Origin: Candidatus Cloacimonadota bacterium
Lineage (GTDB): Bacteria; UBA4055
Direction: 5' to 3'
Length of the DNA: 52,607 nt
Assembly (NCBI GenBank): GCA_002742935.1
Contig: PDON01000073.1
Coordinates: 1 to 52,607 of the forward strand
This document shows positions 26,122 to 35,072 of this stretch, piece by piece; position 1 is the stretch's first letter, and each line of letters opens with the position of its first letter. The notes under the pieces are model-generated. The model worked only from the letters and a program-made list of their open reading frames with translations, did not search any database and was not told where the DNA came from. Position numbers and translations under genes: made by a program.

Positions 26122-27237
26122 ATGGAAAAACGAATACCAACCATTTATAGTGATGAAAAGATTGATTTCTTGAAAGAGAAAATCTTTTTTGGAAGAGGTA
26201 AAAATGTTCAGAGATATGATGTACAAAAATATCCTTTCTATGAAAAGCTTTCCCAAAGAATGCTCAGTTTCTTTTGGAGACCTGAAGAGGTATCTTTAAT
26301 TAAGGATATTAATGATTTTAATACACTTTCAGACCAAGAGAAGTTTATTTTCACGGAAAATCTAAAATATCAAACATTATTGGACAGTGTTCAAGGTCGC
26401 TCCCCTTTTATAACATTTGGTCAGGTAACAAGTTTACCTGAAGTAGAGGAAGCTATAATTATATGGGACTTTTTTGAAACTATCCACAGCATAAGTTACT
26501 CATACATTATCAAAAATGTATACACAAATCCGAGTGAAGTATTTGATGATATTATGGTAAATGATATGATTGTTGAAAGAGCTAACTCTGTAACAGATCA
26601 CTACAACGATTTTTACCACTATCTAATTAAATATCAAGCGAAGCAATTGGGAGTTAGTGGAACCGAAGATATAAATCTTGATGAACTAAAAAAGAAACTC
26701 TACTTAGCTTTAATTTCTGTTAATATTTTAGAAGGGGTTCGTTTCTATGTTTCATTTGCCTGTTCTTTTGCTTTTGCCGAAAATAAAAAGATGGAAGGTA
26801 ACGCAAAGATTATCAAATTTATAGCCAGAGACGAAAATGAACATCTTGCCATTACTCAGAAAATGATAAACACTCTTAGAAGAAATAAGGAGGAAGGTTT
26901 CTCCGATATTATTCCTGCTTTAGATGATGAAGTTTATAAGATGTATAAAGATGCAGCTATGCAGGAGATAAGATGGGCTGAGTATCTTTTCAAGAACGGA
27001 TCTATAATTGGCTTAAATGATAAGCTACTTATTAAATACATGAAGTATTTGACAGATAAGAGACTTGGAGGGATTGGTTTAAAACCTATCTTTGATGAAC
27101 CAAATAACCCTCTTTCTTGGATGGATCATTGGCTTAGAAACGATGAAGTTGAAGTACTTCCTCAAGAAACCGAGATAAGCTCCTATGTAGTAGGAGGAAT
27201 TGATATGAGCGTTAAAGATGATGATTTTGATTTTTAG
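26122..27237 (+). CDS. nrdB: Class Ia ribonucleoside-diphosphate reductase, beta subunit
   Basis: The 371-residue radical-generating subunit carries every di-iron ligand: D88 (LLDSVQGRSP), E119 and H122 (FFETIHSISY), E204 (NILEGVRF), E238 and H241 (RDENEHL), plus the radical tyrosine Y126 in HSISYSY. It is therefore a tyrosyl-radical, oxygen-dependent class Ia enzyme rather than a Tyr-less class Ic. The C-terminus (DDDFDF) should dock NrdA. The presence of this class implies at least periodic exposure to oxygen. A strong terminator follows. Confidence 0.97.
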   Translation: MEKRIPTIYSDEKIDFLKEKIFFGRGKNVQRYDVQKYPFYEKLSQRMLSFFWRPEEVSLIKDINDFNTLSDQEKFIFTENLKYQTLLDSVQGRSPFITFGQVTSLPEVEEAIIIWDFFETIHSISYSYIIKNVYTNPSEVFDDIMVNDMIVERANSVTDHYNDFYHYLIKYQAKQLGVSGTEDINLDELKKKLYLALISVNILEGVRFYVSFACSFAFAENKKMEGNAKIIKFIARDENEHLAITQKMINTLRRNKEEGFSDIIPALDDEVYKMYKDAAMQEIRWAEYLFKNGSIIGLNDKLLIKYMKYLTDKRLGGIGLKPIFDEPNNPLSWMDHWLRNDEVEVLPQETEISSYVVGGIDMSVKDDDFDF

Positions 27238-27298
27238 ATTCTAAATCGGTCTGACAAAAATAGAATAAACGTTAGATCGTTTTGGGAAGTTATATAAC

Positions 27299-27331
27299 AG
27301 AGACAAAGCAAGCTTTGTCTCTATCTTTTTT
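27299..27331 (+). terminator. Intrinsic terminator after nrdB
   Basis: AGAGACAAAGC and GCTTTGTCTCT form a perfect 11-base-pair stem with a two-base AA loop, followed by ATCTTTTTT on the plus strand. Confidence 0.92.
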
Positions 27332-27403
27332 GAGACTAGAACAGATAAACTACAACTCAACTATATCAATATTTAAAGTGATTTATAAATCCTTTGTTTT
27401 TTA

Positions 27404-27432
27404 TTGACAAATTTTTAGTTTTAGCCTATTTT
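27404..27432 (+). promoter_or_regulatory. Candidate promoter of the spermidine operon
   Basis: TTGACA (27404-27409), a 17-base spacer and TATTTT (27427-27432) give a plausible housekeeping promoter ~115 bases before the first spe gene. The -35 is perfect and the -10 is partial. Confidence 0.4.
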
Positions 27433-27547
27433 TAAGCACTTTTTTGATCGCTTGTATCAATAAGCTCTTTGGGGAAAATATAAACAGATAGCTTATTTTT
27501 AGATATATGTCGCTTTAAGGTTTAACTTATAATAAAGGATTTATGAG

Positions 27548-28762
27548 TTGCAAATTAAATATTTTTGTCATGAAACAGAGTGGAAAAATATCAAACAATT
27601 AACCGAGTGCCTTCCGACACCATTTATCTTAATTGATAAATCTAAAATATTGAGAAATTTTAAGGAACTGGCATCCTGTTTTAATTATGGTAAAATATAC
27701 TATGCCATGAAAGCTAATCCCGATAAGGAGATTCTTTCATTATTGGATAAGCTCGGTTCATACTTTGATTTTGCCTCTATTTATGAATTGAGAGAGCTTC
27801 TAACTCTGGGGATCTCTCCAAAGAGGTTAAGCTTTGGGAACACGATAAAAAAGGTTAGTGCAATTAAGTATGCCTTTGAACAAGGTGTAAGGGATTTTGT
27901 TACGGATAGTGAAAACGATCTTATAAATCTTTCAAAATATGCACCCGGCTCCAATATTTTTGTACGAATTCTTGTAGAGGGTTCACAGACTGCAGAATGG
28001 CCTCTGTCTCGCAAATTTGGTTGCCAACCGGATATGAGCTTAGAGTTACTGGAGAAGGCTATTGAATTGGGTCTTAATCCTGTAGGGGTCTCCTTTCATG
28101 TTGGATCTCAACAACACGATATAGGATCTTGGGATTCTGCAATTGCGAAGGTTAAATACATTTTTGATTGGATTAAAAAGAAAAATGGTATTGAGCTAAA
28201 ACGGATCAACATTGGTGGCGGGTTCCCTACTGACTATAATAGGCGTACCAATAGTTTAGATCTGTATGCCAGTGAGATAAAGCGATATCTGGATGAGGAT
28301 TTTGGAAAAAATTTACCGGAAATTTGGCTTGAACCGGGAAGGGCTTTGGTGGGTAATGCCGGAGTGTTGGTTTCTGAAATTGTTCTGGTTTCCCGTAAAT
28401 CCAAAACAAGTCTCAATCGCTGGATCTACCTTGATGCAGGCATGTTTAACGGCTTGATTGAAACCATTGGGGAATGTATAAAATACCCTGTGTACACCGC
28501 TAAAGATGATTTCCCTGAAAAGGAGGAAGCTGTTTTAGCCGGTCCAACCTGTGACAGCATGGATGTTATGTATGAAGATCAAATGTACTCATTGCCTCTA
28601 AACTTAGTCGAGGGGGATAAGGTGTATTGGTTCTCCACAGGGGCTTATACTCAAAGCTACGCCAGTGTTAACTTTAATGGATTTCCCTCTATTAAAGCCT
28701 ATGTAATGAAGGATTTTTCTGTTGAAAGTTTTAATAAATTAAATATAGAAAGGGGGGCATAA
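27548..28762 (+). CDS. Fold-III PLP decarboxylase (ornithine/lysine decarboxylase type)
   Basis: This 404-residue alanine-racemase-fold decarboxylase should make putrescine from ornithine. PLP lysine is in YYAMKANPD (about residue 54). HVGSQQ and GGGFP bind the cofactor phosphate region, [11 protein letters not shown] follows, and the dimer-interface cysteine motif is [11 protein letters not shown], typical of eukaryotic-like ODC and bacterial L/ODC rather than arginine decarboxylase. The start is TTG, with AAGG upstream; the ATG five bases earlier is out of frame. Arg codons include many CGN (CGC, CGT, CGA, CGG), unlike the AGA-dominated neighbours, hinting at transfer. The substrate is inferred from the adjoining speH and speE. 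Confidence 0.88.
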   Translation: MQIKYFCHETEWKNIKQLTECLPTPFILIDKSKILRNFKELASCFNYGKIYYAMKANPDKEILSLLDKLGSYFDFASIYELRELLTLGISPKRLSFGNTIKKVSAIKYAFEQGVRDFVTDSENDLINLSKYAPGSNIFVRILVEGSQTAEWPLSRKFGCQPDMSLELLEKAIELGLNPVGVSFHVGSQQHDIGSWDSAIAKVKYIFDWIKKKNGIELKRINIGGGFPTDYNRRTNSLDLYASEIKRYLDEDFGKNLPEIWLEPGRALVGNAGVLVSEIVLVSRKSKTSLNRWIYLDAGMFNGLIETIGECIKYPVYTAKDDFPEKEEAVLAGPTCDSMDVMYEDQMYSLPLNLVEGDKVYWFSTGAYTQSYASVNFNGFPSIKAYVMKDFSVESFNKLNIERGA

Positions 28763-29157
28763 TGAAATCTCTCGGAAACCATATTTTAGTGGAGTTCTAC
28801 GGTTGTAACCCTAAGATTTTAAACGATGCTGAATTGATTGAAAAAATTATGTTAGAAGCAGCTAGGATTAGTGGAGCTACAATTGTTAGCCATGATTTTC
28901 ACACCTTTAATCCTCATGGTGTTAGTGGAGTAGTAGTTATTGCCGAATCCCACTTAACTATTCATACCTGGCCTGAGTATGAGTATGCAGCAGTTGATCT
29001 TTTTACCTGTGGAGATACCGTTGATGCTTGGAAAGGGTTTATTCATTTGAGAAATGAGTTAGATTCAGGACATATCTCTACTGTAGAGATGAAGCGTGGT
29101 CAGCTTCACAATATCAAAGGTGAAATTAGGCATAAACCAGAAAATGCGGAAATTTAA
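28762..29157 (+). CDS. speH: S-adenosylmethionine decarboxylase, class 1B proenzyme
   Basis: This 131-residue pyruvoyl enzyme makes decarboxylated SAM, the aminopropyl donor for spermidine. The self-cleavage site is E62-S63 in [12 protein letters not shown], with processing residues H68 and C83, at the same positions as in the small Thermotoga-type enzymes. The ATG shares an A with the TAA stop of the decarboxylase gene, so it is translationally coupled. speE follows 30 bases later. The gene is also called speD in some annotations. Confidence 0.94.
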   Translation: MKSLGNHILVEFYGCNPKILNDAELIEKIMLEAARISGATIVSHDFHTFNPHGVSGVVVIAESHLTIHTWPEYEYAAVDLFTCGDTVDAWKGFIHLRNELDSGHISTVEMKRGQLHNIKGEIRHKPENAEI

Positions 29158-29187
29158 ACTAATAAAAAGATTTATTAAGAGGTTATT

Positions 29188-30039
29188 ATGGAATTATGGT
29201 ATAATGAAGTATTTGAAGATGAGACACTGACACTGGGAGCCAGAACCTCACTAAAAATAGATAAAGTACTCTATCAAGGGAGATCTAAATATCAAAAAAT
29301 AGATATTTTACATACTACTGACTTTGGTAATTTAATGCTTTTAGATAATATTATTATGCTAACGGAAAAAAATGAGTTCTCCTACCATGAGATGATTGCT
29401 CATGTTCCCTTAATTGCTCATCCAAATCCTGAAAAAGTATTAATCATTGGTGGTGGAGATGGAGGAACAGCCAGAGAGGTGGTAAAACACCCTAGAGTAA
29501 AAAAATGTGTTATGGTAGAGATTGATCAGCTTGTAATAGATAAATCTAAAGAGTTCTTTCCGGGAACAGCATCTGTTTTTACCAATCCTAAGCTGGAGCT
29601 TATTGTAGATGATGGAATAAAATATATGCAAGATCATAAAAATGAGTTTGATGTAATTTTAATTGACTCTACCGATCCTTTTGGTCCGGCTGAAGGTTTA
29701 TTTAAAAAAGAGTTTTATAAAGATGTTTACACAGCTCTGAAAGAGGATGGTATTGCAACAGCTCAAGCAGAAACCCCATACTTCTATCCTAAGATACAAA
29801 AAAACTATTTTAAAATGCTAAAAGAGTTATTTTCTAAGGTTACTATGTATATGTCTTTTATCCCTTTCTATCCTAGTGGAGCTTGGTCACTCTCCTTTGC
29901 TTCTAAAAAGTACAAACCATTTGACAGCCCTAGATTAGATGAAATAAAAGATTTAGGAAAGCTTGACTATTTTAACGAAGAGATCTATAAAGGGTGTTTT
30001 GCGATTCCTGAATTTGCTAAAAGAAATTTAGAGCTTTAA
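29188..30039 (+). CDS. speE: Spermidine synthase
   Basis: The 283-residue aminopropyltransferase has an N-terminal beta-domain (ELWYNEVFEDETLTLG), the SAM-binding GGGDGGTAREV and the catalytic acidic region LIDSTDPFGPAEGLF. With the two genes upstream it completes ornithine to putrescine, SAM to dcSAM, and spermidine. Length is normal. AGAGG precedes the ATG. A bidirectional terminator separates it from convergent tyrS. Confidence 0.94.
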   Translation: MELWYNEVFEDETLTLGARTSLKIDKVLYQGRSKYQKIDILHTTDFGNLMLLDNIIMLTEKNEFSYHEMIAHVPLIAHPNPEKVLIIGGGDGGTAREVVKHPRVKKCVMVEIDQLVIDKSKEFFPGTASVFTNPKLELIVDDGIKYMQDHKNEFDVILIDSTDPFGPAEGLFKKEFYKDVYTALKEDGIATAQAETPYFYPKIQKNYFKMLKELFSKVTMYMSFIPFYPSGAWSLSFASKKYKPFDSPRLDEIKDLGKLDYFNEEIYKGCFAIPEFAKRNLEL

Positions 30040-30055
30040 CCATTAGATCCTAAAT

Positions 30056-30085
30056 AAAAAGGTCTCGAAAAATCGAGACCTTTTT
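30056..30085. terminator. Bidirectional terminator between speE and tyrS
   Basis: AAAAAGGTCTCG and CGAGACCTTTTT form a 12-base-pair stem with a 6-base loop. It has A/T runs on both sides and lies between convergent genes, so it can serve both. Confidence 0.92.
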
Positions 30086-30102
30086 ATTTAGAAAATTTTA
30101 TT

Positions 30103-31320
30103 CTATTTCAAAACAACCTTGATAAACTTCTTTTTCCCTTTTTTCATAGGAATAGTATTATTAACAATAAACTGATCTGTAACAGGTTCATTAAAATTGA
30201 CTATCTTTATATTATTTATAGAAAGTCCACCCTGTTTAATCATTCTTTTTGCTTCACCCTTGGTTGTAAAAAGACCTACCTCAACTGCAAGATCGGTAAC
30301 ATTCATTGATTCAATATTAGATCTCTCTATCTCAACTTCCGGAGCACCGTCAATACCTCCACCTGTAAACACTTTTCTGGCAGCTTCTTGAGCCTCTCTG
30401 GCAGCATCATCACCGTGAACAATCTTAGTTGCCTCATAAGCTAAAACCTCTTTAGCACTATTGAGTTCAGCACCTTCGAGCTTCTCATATTTAGCAATCT
30501 CATCAAGTGGCATAAATGTATAAAGCTTCATGAACTTAACAACATCATTATCCAAGCTGTTTCTCCAAAACTGATAATAATCATAAGCAGAAGTAAGATC
30601 TTTATCTATCCAAACAGCACCCTCCTCTGTTTTTCCCATCTTCTTACCTGCAGAATTTGTCATTAATGGAGCTGTCATCCCGTAAACAGATTCACCTTTT
30701 TTTCTTCTTACAAGCTCAATACCGGCAATAATATTTGACCATTGATCATCACCACCAATCTCTAAATTACAATCATAGTTGTTGTGGAGATAGAAAAAAT
30801 CGTAGGCTTGAAAAAGCATATAGTTAAACTCTAAAAATGTTAGACCTTTTTCCCATCTAACCTTGAAACATTCAGCAGCAAGCATCCTGTTAACAGTAAA
30901 ATGAGGCCCTATATTTCTCAAAAAATCAACATAGTTAAGATCTTTAATCCAATCCCAATTGTTTAATAGTAGAGCTTTCTCCTCTTCAAAGTTAATAAAG
31001 CTTGAAAGTTGCTTCTTAATACCCTCAACATTTTCATCAATCTTTTCAGGGGTCAACAGCTCTCTCATGGAATCTTTACCACTAGGATCACCAATCATTG
31101 CAGTTCCACCACCAACAATACAGATGGGTTTATGACCCGCTTTTTGAAGATGTGAAAGTATCATTATAGGAATTAAATGTCCAATGTGCATTGAAGGTTT
31201 AGTAGGATCGAAACCAACATACATTGAAATCTTTTTCTCATTTAACAGTTTCTCTATATTCTCTTCATCAGTTAATTGCTTTATAAAACCCCGTTCTTTA
31301 AGCTCTTGAAATATATTCAT
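30103..31320 (-). CDS. tyrS: Tyrosyl-tRNA synthetase
   Basis: The 405-residue class Ic synthetase charges tRNA-Tyr. The HIGH motif is in SMHIGHLIP and the KMSKS loop is KMGKTEEGAVW, a common TyrS variant. YMLFQAYDF and GGDDQWSNI recognise tyrosine. A C-terminal S4 RNA-binding domain (about 340-405, TKGEAKRMIKQGGLSIN) is present. The ATG at 31320 is chosen because GGAG lies seven bases upstream; a TTG one codon earlier is too close. The C25 protease gene lies upstream but ends in its own terminator. Confidence 0.96.
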   Translation of the reverse strand: MNIFQELKERGFIKQLTDEENIEKLLNEKKISMYVGFDPTKPSMHIGHLIPIMILSHLQKAGHKPICIVGGGTAMIGDPSGKDSMRELLTPEKIDENVEGIKKQLSSFINFEEEKALLLNNWDWIKDLNYVDFLRNIGPHFTVNRMLAAECFKVRWEKGLTFLEFNYMLFQAYDFFYLHNNYDCNLEIGGDDQWSNIIAGIELVRRKKGESVYGMTAPLMTNSAGKKMGKTEEGAVWIDKDLTSAYDYYQFWRNSLDNDVVKFMKLYTFMPLDEIAKYEKLEGAELNSAKEVLAYEATKIVHGDDAAREAQEAARKVFTGGGIDGAPEVEIERSNIESMNVTDLAVEVGLFTTKGEAKRMIKQGGLSINNIKIVNFNEPVTDQFIVNNTIPMKKGKKKFIKVVLK

Positions 31321-31393
31321 CAAACTACTCCTTTTTAATAAAATGGTTAGACTATTGCAAAGTACTAATATTATATAAAGATGTCAATCTAAT

Positions 31394-31423
31394 AAAAAAG
31401 CTCCGAAATTTCGGAGCTTTTTT
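31394..31423 (-). terminator. Intrinsic terminator after the C25 protease gene
   Basis: A long, perfectly self-complementary element (AAAAAAGCTCCGAAA / TTTCGGAGCTTTTTT) lies 20 bases after the protease stop. It ends in a T-run on the minus strand. Confidence 0.92.
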
Positions 31424-31442
31424 ATTAATATTCAGTAGAAGA

Positions 31443-34400
31443 TTATTTAACAAGAATCATCTTCTTAGTCATAACCTTATTATTAGCAATAAGCTTATAG
31501 TAGTAAACACCACTTGAAAGAGCTTTAGCATCAAAGTTTACAGAGTGAGTACCACTTTTAAGGTTATTGTTAATAAGCTCACTAACCATCTGACCTTGAG
31601 CGTTAAATACTGCAAGTTTTACATTAGAAGCAGTTGAAAGATCAAAGCTAATTGTAGTAGATGGATTGAATGGGTTAGGGTAGTTTTGATAAAGAGTCGT
31701 AGCTACAGGAAGAAGCTCTTCAACAGCAGAACCACCAACTCCTTTAAGCACCTCTACATCATCAATATACCAGTGATTAATATCGTAGCTGTTTCCATCA
31801 AACTTGAAAGCAATTCTAAATGTAGGTGTTCCAAATCCTGCAACACCCTCGTTAACAAATATTGTGTCAATAATAGCATTAGTAGTAGTTTCGTTTGGTA
31901 ATACCTTTAAGTTTTCCCAGTTTTCGCCGTCTTCACTTGTAACTACAGCAATTTCATACTCATTATTACCAGAACTGAAATGATCAACCATATACTTATA
32001 CACAATAGATCCGGAGATTAAACCGGAAGTATTGATTTCAGGAGAAATTAAATATTGAGCTGCTGTAGTTTGAGGATTCCAATTGAAATGTGCCTCAGGA
32101 GCCTCTCCACCTGCATTGTTTCCACTTCCAGCTTCCCAGTTATTTCCTCCTTCTGTAGACCAACCTTCTCCAGGGAAGGTAGAGAAATCATTAGAAAGTA
32201 ATACAGGATCATTACACAGCTGAGTATACTCAAGAGTAGCCTCAACATCTTTATCAGCTTCCATTTCAACAGTAAAGTTAAATGATACAGGAGCATCATC
32301 CGGAGTATCAAAAGTAACAGCTACCTCAAAATCTTTAGATTCACCGGCAGCAATAGTTCCCAAACTACCGGAAGTGGTAGAGAAACTAATCATATTGCTA
32401 TTGTCTGATGAAACAGAAGCAACGGCACCGGTAATATCAGCACTACCATTATTTGTAAATGTATACACATAGTTTACAGTTTGCCCATCTTCAGGAAGAA
32501 GAAGATCTTGGGAATAAGATGTTTCAACAATAGGAGACTGAGCAAAAATATTTACTTTACCTTGATAATCACCTTTTGAGTCATCTGTAATAGTAAGATT
32601 TAAAACAATTTTTTCACCATTAGGTACATTGTTTGCCAAATTTATTGAAAGAGCTCCGGTAATAGAAGATGAATCTCCGGCTGCAATATTTCCAAACGAT
32701 TCAGAACCATCTGCTATTGTAGCAAATTCACTTTCAGTAGTAGCAACAACATTTATAGAATTAGCAGTCTCAATACCAATATTTTTTAATTCAAGATCTA
32801 TAGTTACTTCCTCTCCATAAACAGGATTGTTGATAACATAATTGTTAACTGATAACCAAGGTCCATCTAAAGGAACTACATCAATCTCTTCCATATAAGG
32901 TTTTGCAAAAGGAGAAGAGATAAATAGATGTGCTTTTCCTCCTAAGTATGGAGGGTCTAGCTCAACATTAGCAACACCACTATCATCAGTTATAGTAGCA
33001 CCAAGAACATCACCATCATCATTTTTCATAACTACATAAGATCTTGCTCTTGTATTAACTTCAAATGTTGCAACACCAGGAGTTACAGTAGGAAGATGAG
33101 AAACCTCTAAATCTGTAGGTTCACTGATATAAATTTGAACAGAAGGATCTCCAAACAGATGATAAGCTTCCCAATAGTATAAAATCTTAGAAGAAGCCAT
33201 TGCATCAACAGCTAATAATCCAACATGTTTAACACCAGCCTGAGTTGGGTAATCAACATGCATTAAACCATCAATCATACCTGGTTTATCAGGAGTGTAA
33301 TTTGGAGTAGTATTACCTACAGCAGGTTCTCCAACACCCATTGCTAAATCCTCATCCCAATAAGTAGAAGCAGAAGCACCAATAAATCCAATTGATCCTT
33401 TATTCTCAGCATTTAACCATGCTTCACCAAAACACTCAGGTGTTCCAAAAGATCCTGTTAAACAGCAATTTCCAATAACCAGACCGTATTTACCCTCATT
33501 TTGTAAGTTATTTATGTCAGATATCTGGAAACTAGGATCTCCAAAAGAGGTTTGTGATCCGTGAGCAGTATAGTTATAGTAGGCTACACCATCTGAAACA
33601 TTATTAATAATATTTTGAGATTGCCCGGGAGCTCCATCATAATACGGGATACCTGTAATATCCATAACGTCACCAGTTATAGGATTTTGATAATCGCCAT
33701 CAAAATAGTAAGTCATAGCATAAAGAATATGAGGATTTCCATAAGTAGCTTGGTGAGAACCATCTGCTCCGGCAGTACCCATTGCTCTCTTTAAGTATGA
33801 AATATCTGTACCTGCTGTTGCAAACTGATCTCTCTCATACCAAATTGTTTTATCAACTTGAGCTGCAAGTTCATCTTCTGATCTAACAGAGAATCTACCA
33901 ACATAGATAGAAGGTAAGTGGTTTCCTGAACTTGGATTCGCCGTTCCAACTACACCATAAGGAAGGTCAGAAGTTGAAACTCCGGATGTAAGACCATTTG
34001 TCTTCGTTTGAACAGTGTATGTACCATTCATATCACCAACAACAAGTAGGAAAGATGGTTTAGGATCTAAGTTTTCATACTGCTCTTCAACCCACTCATC
34101 AACTTGAGTATATGTTTCAGAAGATGATACATAGTGATCTACAACATTAAACCCTTTATCTTTCTTCCAAGAAATAAATTCATTAAGCTTTTCATTTCCT
34201 TCCAATTGATCTGAAGCAACAATAAGATATGTAACTGGAATTTTTGTTAAATCCTCTCTAGAAGAGATAGGTTTATAGTTTACAATTGAATTAAAAGCAC
34301 CTTCAAAGAATGGTGAATATTCACTAATCTTTCTACTAGTATCTCCACCCTCAAAATTAACTTTAACATCAGCACTCTCAATAACTATAATCTCATTTGT

Positions 34401-34943
34401 AACAGGATTATACTTAACAGGAGAGAAAGTTAATTTAGCTACTGAAACACCTCTCATTGTTCCAAGATCAGAAACATTAACAGCATTTTCAGCACCAACA
34501 AATTGATCTCTAGCATAAACTGAGTTATCTATTTGGAATATGATATCCTCAGGATTTGTACTCTTTGAGTAGCTAGGTTGCTTAGGAGCAAGCTTGTAAG
34601 TTACTCCAAAATCAGAAAGGTTGTATCTTTTTTCAACAACATTTTCTAACTCGATTGAATATTTTGCACCTGCCGGCATCTCAATTAGTTCACTGTAGAT
34701 AGGAAGTGCAGGAGATCCAATTTCTCCATCTGTATAGTTTGAGATTGTAAGCTCTGAAAATTCACCGGCATCAGTTCTGATGTCATTAAAATTTAAAGAA
34801 CCAGTTGTAAATTTAACTTCAAGATTGGAATCGCTGTTTCTCACAACATCAATACCATTTGAAGAGTTGTTAATTTTAACCTTATCCGCATACATTGATA
34901 CAGAAAGAATAAGCGTTAAAACTATCGCTAACAACTTTTTCAT
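31443..34943 (-). CDS. Secreted gingipain-type (C25) cysteine protease with T9SS sorting domain
   Basis: This 1166-residue secreted protease has a signal peptide (1-19), a propeptide (about 20-230) and a C25 catalytic domain (about 235-610) with H461 in YYNYTAHGSQ and C494 in GNCCLTGSF followed by ECFGEAW, matching the gingipain His/Cys pair. Ig/CARDB-like domains (about 680-890), a cleaved-adhesin-like jelly-roll (about 905-1070) and a ~80-residue Por sorting domain (LYQNYPNPFNPSTTISF to the end MTKKMILVK) follow. The last implies export by the type IX system and cell-surface anchoring. Two adjacent cysteines (C493, C494) are unusual. AGGAGG precedes the ATG. No T9SS machinery gene is in view. 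Confidence 0.92.
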   Translation of the reverse strand: MKKLLAIVLTLILSVSMYADKVKINNSSNGIDVVRNSDSNLEVKFTTGSLNFNDIRTDAGEFSELTISNYTDGEIGSPALPIYSELIEMPAGAKYSIELENVVEKRYNLSDFGVTYKLAPKQPSYSKSTNPEDIIFQIDNSVYARDQFVGAENAVNVSDLGTMRGVSVAKLTFSPVKYNPVTNEIIVIESADVKVNFEGGDTSRKISEYSPFFEGAFNSIVNYKPISSREDLTKIPVTYLIVASDQLEGNEKLNEFISWKKDKGFNVVDHYVSSSETYTQVDEWVEEQYENLDPKPSFLLVVGDMNGTYTVQTKTNGLTSGVSTSDLPYGVVGTANPSSGNHLPSIYVGRFSVRSEDELAAQVDKTIWYERDQFATAGTDISYLKRAMGTAGADGSHQATYGNPHILYAMTYYFDGDYQNPITGDVMDITGIPYYDGAPGQSQNIINNVSDGVAYYNYTAHGSQTSFGDPSFQISDINNLQNEGKYGLVIGNCCLTGSFGTPECFGEAWLNAENKGSIGFIGASASTYWDEDLAMGVGEPAVGNTTPNYTPDKPGMIDGLMHVDYPTQAGVKHVGLLAVDAMASSKILYYWEAYHLFGDPSVQIYISEPTDLEVSHLPTVTPGVATFEVNTRARSYVVMKNDDGDVLGATITDDSGVANVELDPPYLGGKAHLFISSPFAKPYMEEIDVVPLDGPWLSVNNYVINNPVYGEEVTIDLELKNIGIETANSINVVATTESEFATIADGSESFGNIAAGDSSSITGALSINLANNVPNGEKIVLNLTITDDSKGDYQGKVNIFAQSPIVETSYSQDLLLPEDGQTVNYVYTFTNNGSADITGAVASVSSDNSNMISFSTTSGSLGTIAAGESKDFEVAVTFDTPDDAPVSFNFTVEMEADKDVEATLEYTQLCNDPVLLSNDFSTFPGEGWSTEGGNNWEAGSGNNAGGEAPEAHFNWNPQTTAAQYLISPEINTSGLISGSIVYKYMVDHFSSGNNEYEIAVVTSEDGENWENLKVLPNETTTNAIIDTIFVNEGVAGFGTPTFRIAFKFDGNSYDINHWYIDDVEVLKGVGGSAVEELLPVATTLYQNYPNPFNPSTTISFDLSTASNVKLAVFNAQGQMVSELINNNLKSGTHSVNFDAKALSSGVYYYKLIANNKVMTKKMILVK

Positions 34944-35072
34944 TAAAATCCTCCTGAAATTTAGGTTTTAGTGTTTTCGCAATACAATTCGAGTATGAAA
35001 TATAGTTACTTTATAGCAACTAAATCAACTAATAATTAAATAAAATACCATTATTACTCATTTGCTAAAAAA

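Larger units (their letters stand above)
27238..27547. other. 310-base region between nrdB and the spermidine operon
   Basis: It contains the nrdB terminator (27299-27331) and a candidate sigma-70-type promoter (27404-27432) for the polyamine genes. No RNA gene or reading frame of note was seen. Confidence 0.55.
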
